Positions 61,066-64,000 of a stretch of DNA of 64,000 nt are shown here, in pieces. Position 1 is the first letter of the stretch, and each line of letters begins with the position of its first letter. A model generated the notes under the pieces. That model was not told the origin of the DNA. It saw nothing but the letters and a program-made list of their open reading frames with translations, and ran no database searches. Location: positions 100,669-164,668 of the forward strand of contig NZ_JAGETV010000004.1 of assembly GCF_017571465.1 (NCBI RefSeq), read 5' to 3'. This DNA is from Thiomicrorhabdus marina (GTDB lineage: Bacteria; Pseudomonadota; Gammaproteobacteria; Thiomicrospirales; Thiomicrospiraceae). The translations under genes were made by a program, and so were the position numbers.

Positions 61066-61830
61066 CTAACCTTCACGCCAAGTATTTACATCACTGTGTG
61101 CTCCACGCCATGGCATTACCCACATTTGGTACAGCGAAGTAAAGATCATAATTGTTGATGCTAGCGAATAACCAAAACCGCCGACTATCACAAAATAGGC
61201 AAAACTTGGGTTCATCTTAGTTAACCACCATGCAGCAATGTCAACGATCAAAAAGGCAAATGGTATAAAGATCAATAATGCCTTAGCCCATTTTTTGAAA
61301 CCAACCGACATTGAGAAAATCAAACCTATAAAAAAGAAGATAAAGGCAATACCAAACAAGTGAATATGTGAAACACGAGTTAGCGAAGCGATTGAAGCAC
61401 CTTCATCTACTTTGGCGATCTCTTTCATTTCATCGTATTTAGTTACATTCGGAAGCCCCGGAATATGCCCGTGACACATTGCGCACTTCTGCTGCACGAT
61501 AGGCTGAATAGTTGAATTCCACTCATTTTCTGATGCACCATTGCGTGCCCATTTAATCATTGTGAAATTTTCTTCCGGTGTCGCTTTATCTTTCATCGAA
61601 CCGTTTAATTTCGATTCTAACTTTGAGCCTTCGCGATTGCCATAATAGCTATAGACAATATCATCGACTGATAAACCGAATTTCCCATCCGCCATGCCGT
61701 GCGTTAGCATAATTTGTGCGCCTGCCATAAGCAAACCAAGACCGACAACCAAAAGATAACCGGTAAAGAGTGCTTTTACCGGTATTGAGAGGCTTGGCAA
61801 ATTTAGCCAAGATTTATGTTGATTTTGCAT
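61066..61830 (-). CDS. Inner-membrane protein with a c-type haem motif
   Basis: Four transmembrane helices (about 17-42, 155-178, 183-204, 212-238). Between the first and second lies a periplasmic segment of about 110 residues with CAMCH at residues 116-120, the CxxCH signature for covalent haem c. Two histidines near 155 and 157 begin the second helix. No known oxidase or cytochrome family stands out to me; the motif and layout suggest a membrane-anchored electron carrier. A TTTCTATAGAAA palindrome lies about 35 bases upstream of the start. Confidence 0.7.
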   Translation of the reverse strand: MQNQHKSWLNLPSLSIPVKALFTGYLLVVGLGLLMAGAQIMLTHGMADGKFGLSVDDIVYSYYGNREGSKLESKLNGSMKDKATPEENFTMIKWARNGASENEWNSTIQPIVQQKCAMCHGHIPGLPNVTKYDEMKEIAKVDEGASIASLTRVSHIHLFGIAFIFFFIGLIFSMSVGFKKWAKALLIFIPFAFLIVDIAAWWLTKMNPSFAYFVIVGGFGYSLASTIMIFTSLYQMWVMPWRGAHSDVNTWREG

Positions 61831-61864
61831 CCGTACTCCTGTCCAAAACCCGTCTTTTTTGTAA

Positions 61865-61922
61865 TTTCTATAGAAAACATGAAAATCTCTAACGTATTTT
61901 TCAGTAAGTATTTCTATAGACT
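61865..61922. promoter_or_regulatory. Twin TTTCTATAGA motifs upstream of the haem membrane gene
   Basis: TTTCTATAGAAA at 61865-61876 is a perfect 12-bp palindrome and TTTCTATAGACT at 61911-61922 is a near copy, 46 bases away. They sit 35 and 81 bases upstream of the minus-strand start at 61830. This could be an operator pair for a dimeric regulator. Role inferred from position only. Confidence 0.4.
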
Positions 61923-62050
61923 TTCCTATCTTGTCGGGTCAAGAACAAAAGCACCAATAGATAATTTAAGGGCTATATAAATATATTTTTTAACAGTATT
62001 TACTTATATCTAAAAATCAAATATCAATGAATAACTATTGTTTATGAGGA

Positions 62051-62524
62051 CTATATTTCATGCTCATTCAATAAATAATCCTCATAATCTAAATCGCCAG
62101 TGTCAACAATAACGGGGATCGCTGTTAAACCAATCCCGGCTTCTGCGACACTCTCTTTATTACCGGAAAGCAACGGATGCCAATCAGGTAAAGGCAGGCC
62201 ATTATGCAGGACTCTATAAGCACAGGTGTCCGGCAGCCAGTCAAACTCTGCAACCCGTTCACGAGTCAATTGGACACAAGCCGGAACGTTAATTGAACGG
62301 TTCGCATAATCGGTGCATTGCGCTGTGCCCGGATCAGAGTATGGACAAACGACACGAGTATAGACAATTTCATCAGTTTCTTCGTCTTGTAACTTCGTTA
62401 AGCAACATAAACCACAACCGTCACAGACCGCTTCCCACTCTGCATCGGTCATTTCATCAAGGGTTTTTCGTTCCCAAAATTTGTCGCTTAAGGCTTGTGT
62501 TTGGCTTGTTTCACTAGCTGTCAT
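62051..62524 (-). CDS. ycgN: YcgN-family cysteine-cluster protein
   Basis: The 157-residue cytosolic protein holds the YkgJ-type cysteine pattern: CDGCGLCCLTKLQDEETDE (about 34-52), then VVCPYSDPGTAQCTDYANR and VPACVQLT, giving eight cysteines that are likely to bind zinc or an iron-sulfur cluster. FWERKTLDEMTDAEWEAVCD is the usual start of YcgN (UPF0260). Function unknown. It precedes the RluA-type gene on the same strand. Confidence 0.9.
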   Translation of the reverse strand: MTASETSQTQALSDKFWERKTLDEMTDAEWEAVCDGCGLCCLTKLQDEETDEIVYTRVVCPYSDPGTAQCTDYANRSINVPACVQLTRERVAEFDWLPDTCAYRVLHNGLPLPDWHPLLSGNKESVAEAGIGLTAIPVIVDTGDLDYEDYLLNEHEI

Positions 62525-62545
62525 ATTTCTTTCCTAAAATTAAGT

Positions 62546-63340
62546 TTATTTAAAACAAGACCATGGCGTCGACCATTTCGCTAACTGTTCGTGTAGTTCG
62601 AGTTGAATGAACAATCCCCCCTGATCAGGATTGCAGATCAACTCAATCATCCGTCCCTGCCATTCAAAACGTAACCCGTATGCATGTAAATAACCACGAT
62701 CAAAATCCTTGGCTAAGGTACTATCTTGATAACGACTGTCACCACAAATTGGACTTGCTAAACTTTTCATAACCACTCTTAACTGATGAGTTCGACCGGT
62801 ATGCGGTTTAAGCAAAAACAGCCTTAAACTTGGTGAAGTTTGCTTTATCTCGCCAATAGAAATGGTTTGGCTAATAAACTGGGTGATGCTGGGATTCTTT
62901 AGAGTCTTCATAAGTTTAAAGCTACCACGCCTTGCTGGCATCAAATCGCCCTTTACCCAACCCATTTTCTTTTTTGGCTTCTTACTCGCAATAGCTAAAT
63001 AATATTTTTCAATGTGACGTTGTCGAAATTTTTCATTCAGCTGCTCAGCCACTGTCGCAGCTCTTGCCAATATCAATAGTCCGGACGTCATCTTATCCAA
63101 ACGATGAACAGGCCACAGTTTTTCAATGCCAAACTGTTTCTCACACATCGGAACAATCCCACTTGCCGTATTATCTTGTTCAGAATGAAAACTAACGCCT
63201 GTCGGTTTATTGATAACAATAAAATCGTCGCACTGATAAATCATTTTAATTGGGTCTGAATAAGAAAAAATGTCTTCTGGCATCGCTGTATGACTATAAA
63301 CAATTAGATGGAATGGAATTGTAACGCTTTCAAGCACCAT
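62546..63340 (-). CDS. RluA-family RNA pseudouridine synthase
   Basis: The core motif HRLDKMTSGLLILARA carries the catalytic aspartate; INKPTGVSFHSEQ lies before it and PHTGRTHQLRVVMKSLASPI after, all typical of RluA-type synthases. Length and the lack of an S4 domain suggest a TruC- or RluA-like small enzyme, but the exact RNA target cannot be told. The start is uncertain: ATG 63340, 63283 and 63244 have no clear Shine-Dalgarno; ATG 63283 gives a more family-like N-terminus. It precedes ycgN by 21 bases and may be co-transcribed. Confidence 0.88.
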   Translation of the reverse strand: MVLESVTIPFHLIVYSHTAMPEDIFSYSDPIKMIYQCDDFIVINKPTGVSFHSEQDNTASGIVPMCEKQFGIEKLWPVHRLDKMTSGLLILARAATVAEQLNEKFRQRHIEKYYLAIASKKPKKKMGWVKGDLMPARRGSFKLMKTLKNPSITQFISQTISIGEIKQTSPSLRLFLLKPHTGRTHQLRVVMKSLASPICGDSRYQDSTLAKDFDRGYLHAYGLRFEWQGRMIELICNPDQGGLFIQLELHEQLAKWSTPWSCFK

Positions 63341-63360
63341 TGCTGAAAAATTGCAGGCAT

Positions 63361-63391
63361 AAAAAAAGGCGCGGCTTTTAACTCCGCGCCT
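63361..63391 (-). terminator. Terminator after the repetitive protein gene
   Basis: On the minus strand GGCGCGG (63390-63384) pairs with CCGCGCC (63374-63368) and is followed by seven T residues. It lies 36 bases past the stop. Confidence 0.9.
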
Positions 63392-63426
63392 AAGATTACA
63401 TCCTTGTAATCAATTTTTATTGTTTT

Positions 63427-64000
63427 TTAGAATAATCCACCTAGATTACCGCCGTTATTATCCTGATTGTTAGATGTTAGCGACAACAATGCTCCTGCAA
63501 CATCAGTAACCGTATCAACCGCACCTTCTACAAGACCGGTTACTTCACCGGTAACTTCTTGTACTGCCTCATCACCTGCTAGAGCATCCAAACCTTCGAT
63601 TTGATCAAGACCAGCTTCTGTTCCGTCAGTAATGATTCCAGAATAATCAATCGAGCTTTCAGTATCGGCACCTTCTCCACTCGCTGAAGCGGTAAACAGC
63701 CCTAGACCATTAGGCAATACTGCATCAAGGTTAAGTGCTGAATCAATACCTTGATCTCCTGAACCTAGAATTCCAGTTAGTAGGTCATTAACAGCAGTAG
63801 TAACACTATCTACAGTATCATCAAGAAGTGCTGAAGTATTAGTTCCTAAAAGCCCGTCTACGACATCCGTTACACCATCAACAACTTGATCTACATCGCC
63901 TTTTTCACCTAGTAGACTATTGACTGTACCGCCTAGGTCAAGGTCTCCAGCTAGAACACCGTTTACTAACTCGTCAACCGTTGTCGTCACTTCATTAACT
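63427..64000 (-). CDS. Repetitive acidic Val/Asp/Gly protein, C-terminal part (cut by window edge)
   Basis: The frame is open to the right edge, so the gene extends beyond the window; the GTG at 63990 is internal rather than a start. Visible residues repeat a pattern of V-D-D/G and LLG/LL: DVDQVVDGVTDVVDGLLG, DSVTTAVNDLLTGILG, AVQEVTGEVTGLVEGAV. There are no cysteines and few basic residues. Such sequences occur in secreted repeat and collagen-like or calcium-binding proteins, but no known motif is visible. The end (LLSLTSNNQDNNGGNLGGLF) is glycine/asparagine-rich. Function unknown. Confidence 0.6.
   Translation of the reverse strand, partial: VNEVTTTVDELVNGVLAGDLDLGGTVNSLLGEKGDVDQVVDGVTDVVDGLLGTNTSALLDDTVDSVTTAVNDLLTGILGSGDQGIDSALNLDAVLPNGLGLFTASASGEGADTESSIDYSGIITDGTEAGLDQIEGLDALAGDEAVQEVTGEVTGLVEGAVDTVTDVAGALLSLTSNNQDNNGGNLGGLF

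Overview
The window looks like the chromosome of a sulfur-oxidising gammaproteobacterium of the Thiomicrospira / Hydrogenovibrio / Thiomicrorhabdus group. The grounds are a sulfide:quinone oxidoreductase beside a delta-class carbonic anhydrase, gammaproteobacterial gene orders (uvrC-pgsA-tRNA-Gly-Cys-Leu, mfd-csiV), and Gram-negative envelope genes (porin, TolC, Lol, CsiV). The genus is inferred from gene content, not from a database search.

Bases 1-9884 are the integrase-proximal part of a phage-like integrative element inserted at the 3' end of tRNA-Leu(UAA), the leuZ position. From the tRNA inward it holds five TGAAAC arm-type sites, a P4-type tyrosine integrase, a four-unit tandem repeat of about 48 bp, an unknown 314-aa protein, a Mor-AlpA activator pair, a structured leader that folds like a C4 antisense RNA and is complementary to the next ribosome-binding region, a tightly coupled run of small genes ending in a PriCT-like protein and two paralogous winged-helix proteins, an array of four palindromic sites, and a recombination operon (SSB, Rad52-like annealing protein, Gp157, coiled-coil protein, RusA). 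A HicAB toxin-antitoxin pair lies at the left edge. The distal end of the element is outside the window.

Bases 9884-64000 are ordinary chromosome. Blocks in order: tRNA operon, pgsA, uvrC; sppA-like protease; TRIC channel, LolC/E-type permease, lolD, yheS; delta carbonic anhydrase and SQR (sulfide oxidation and CO2 supply); an RND-like permease lacking periplasmic domains; mfd-csiV; TPP-riboswitch-controlled thiC-thiO-thiS-thiG; Sel1 and DUF3087 proteins; porin; sodium symporter; murB; a START-domain protein that seems to start at AUA; MscS; nagZ; MOSC; an operon joining a peptide-ABC binding protein, a signal-less YkuD enzyme and two permeases (probably murein-peptide recycling); CYTH and TolC; cysM; UbiA; a chemoreceptor; small periplasmic proteins; yfhL and trhP; a Tus-like replication-terminus protein with a DNA glycosylase; nitroreductase; rimO; hemJ; slyD; a haem-bearing membrane protein; YcgN; an RluA-type synthase; and the C-terminal part of a repetitive acidic protein at the right edge.

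The points most worth following up are the C4-like RNA with its ribosome-site complementarity, the Tus homologue outside the enterobacteria, the murein-recycling operon, and the two repeat arrays in the island.
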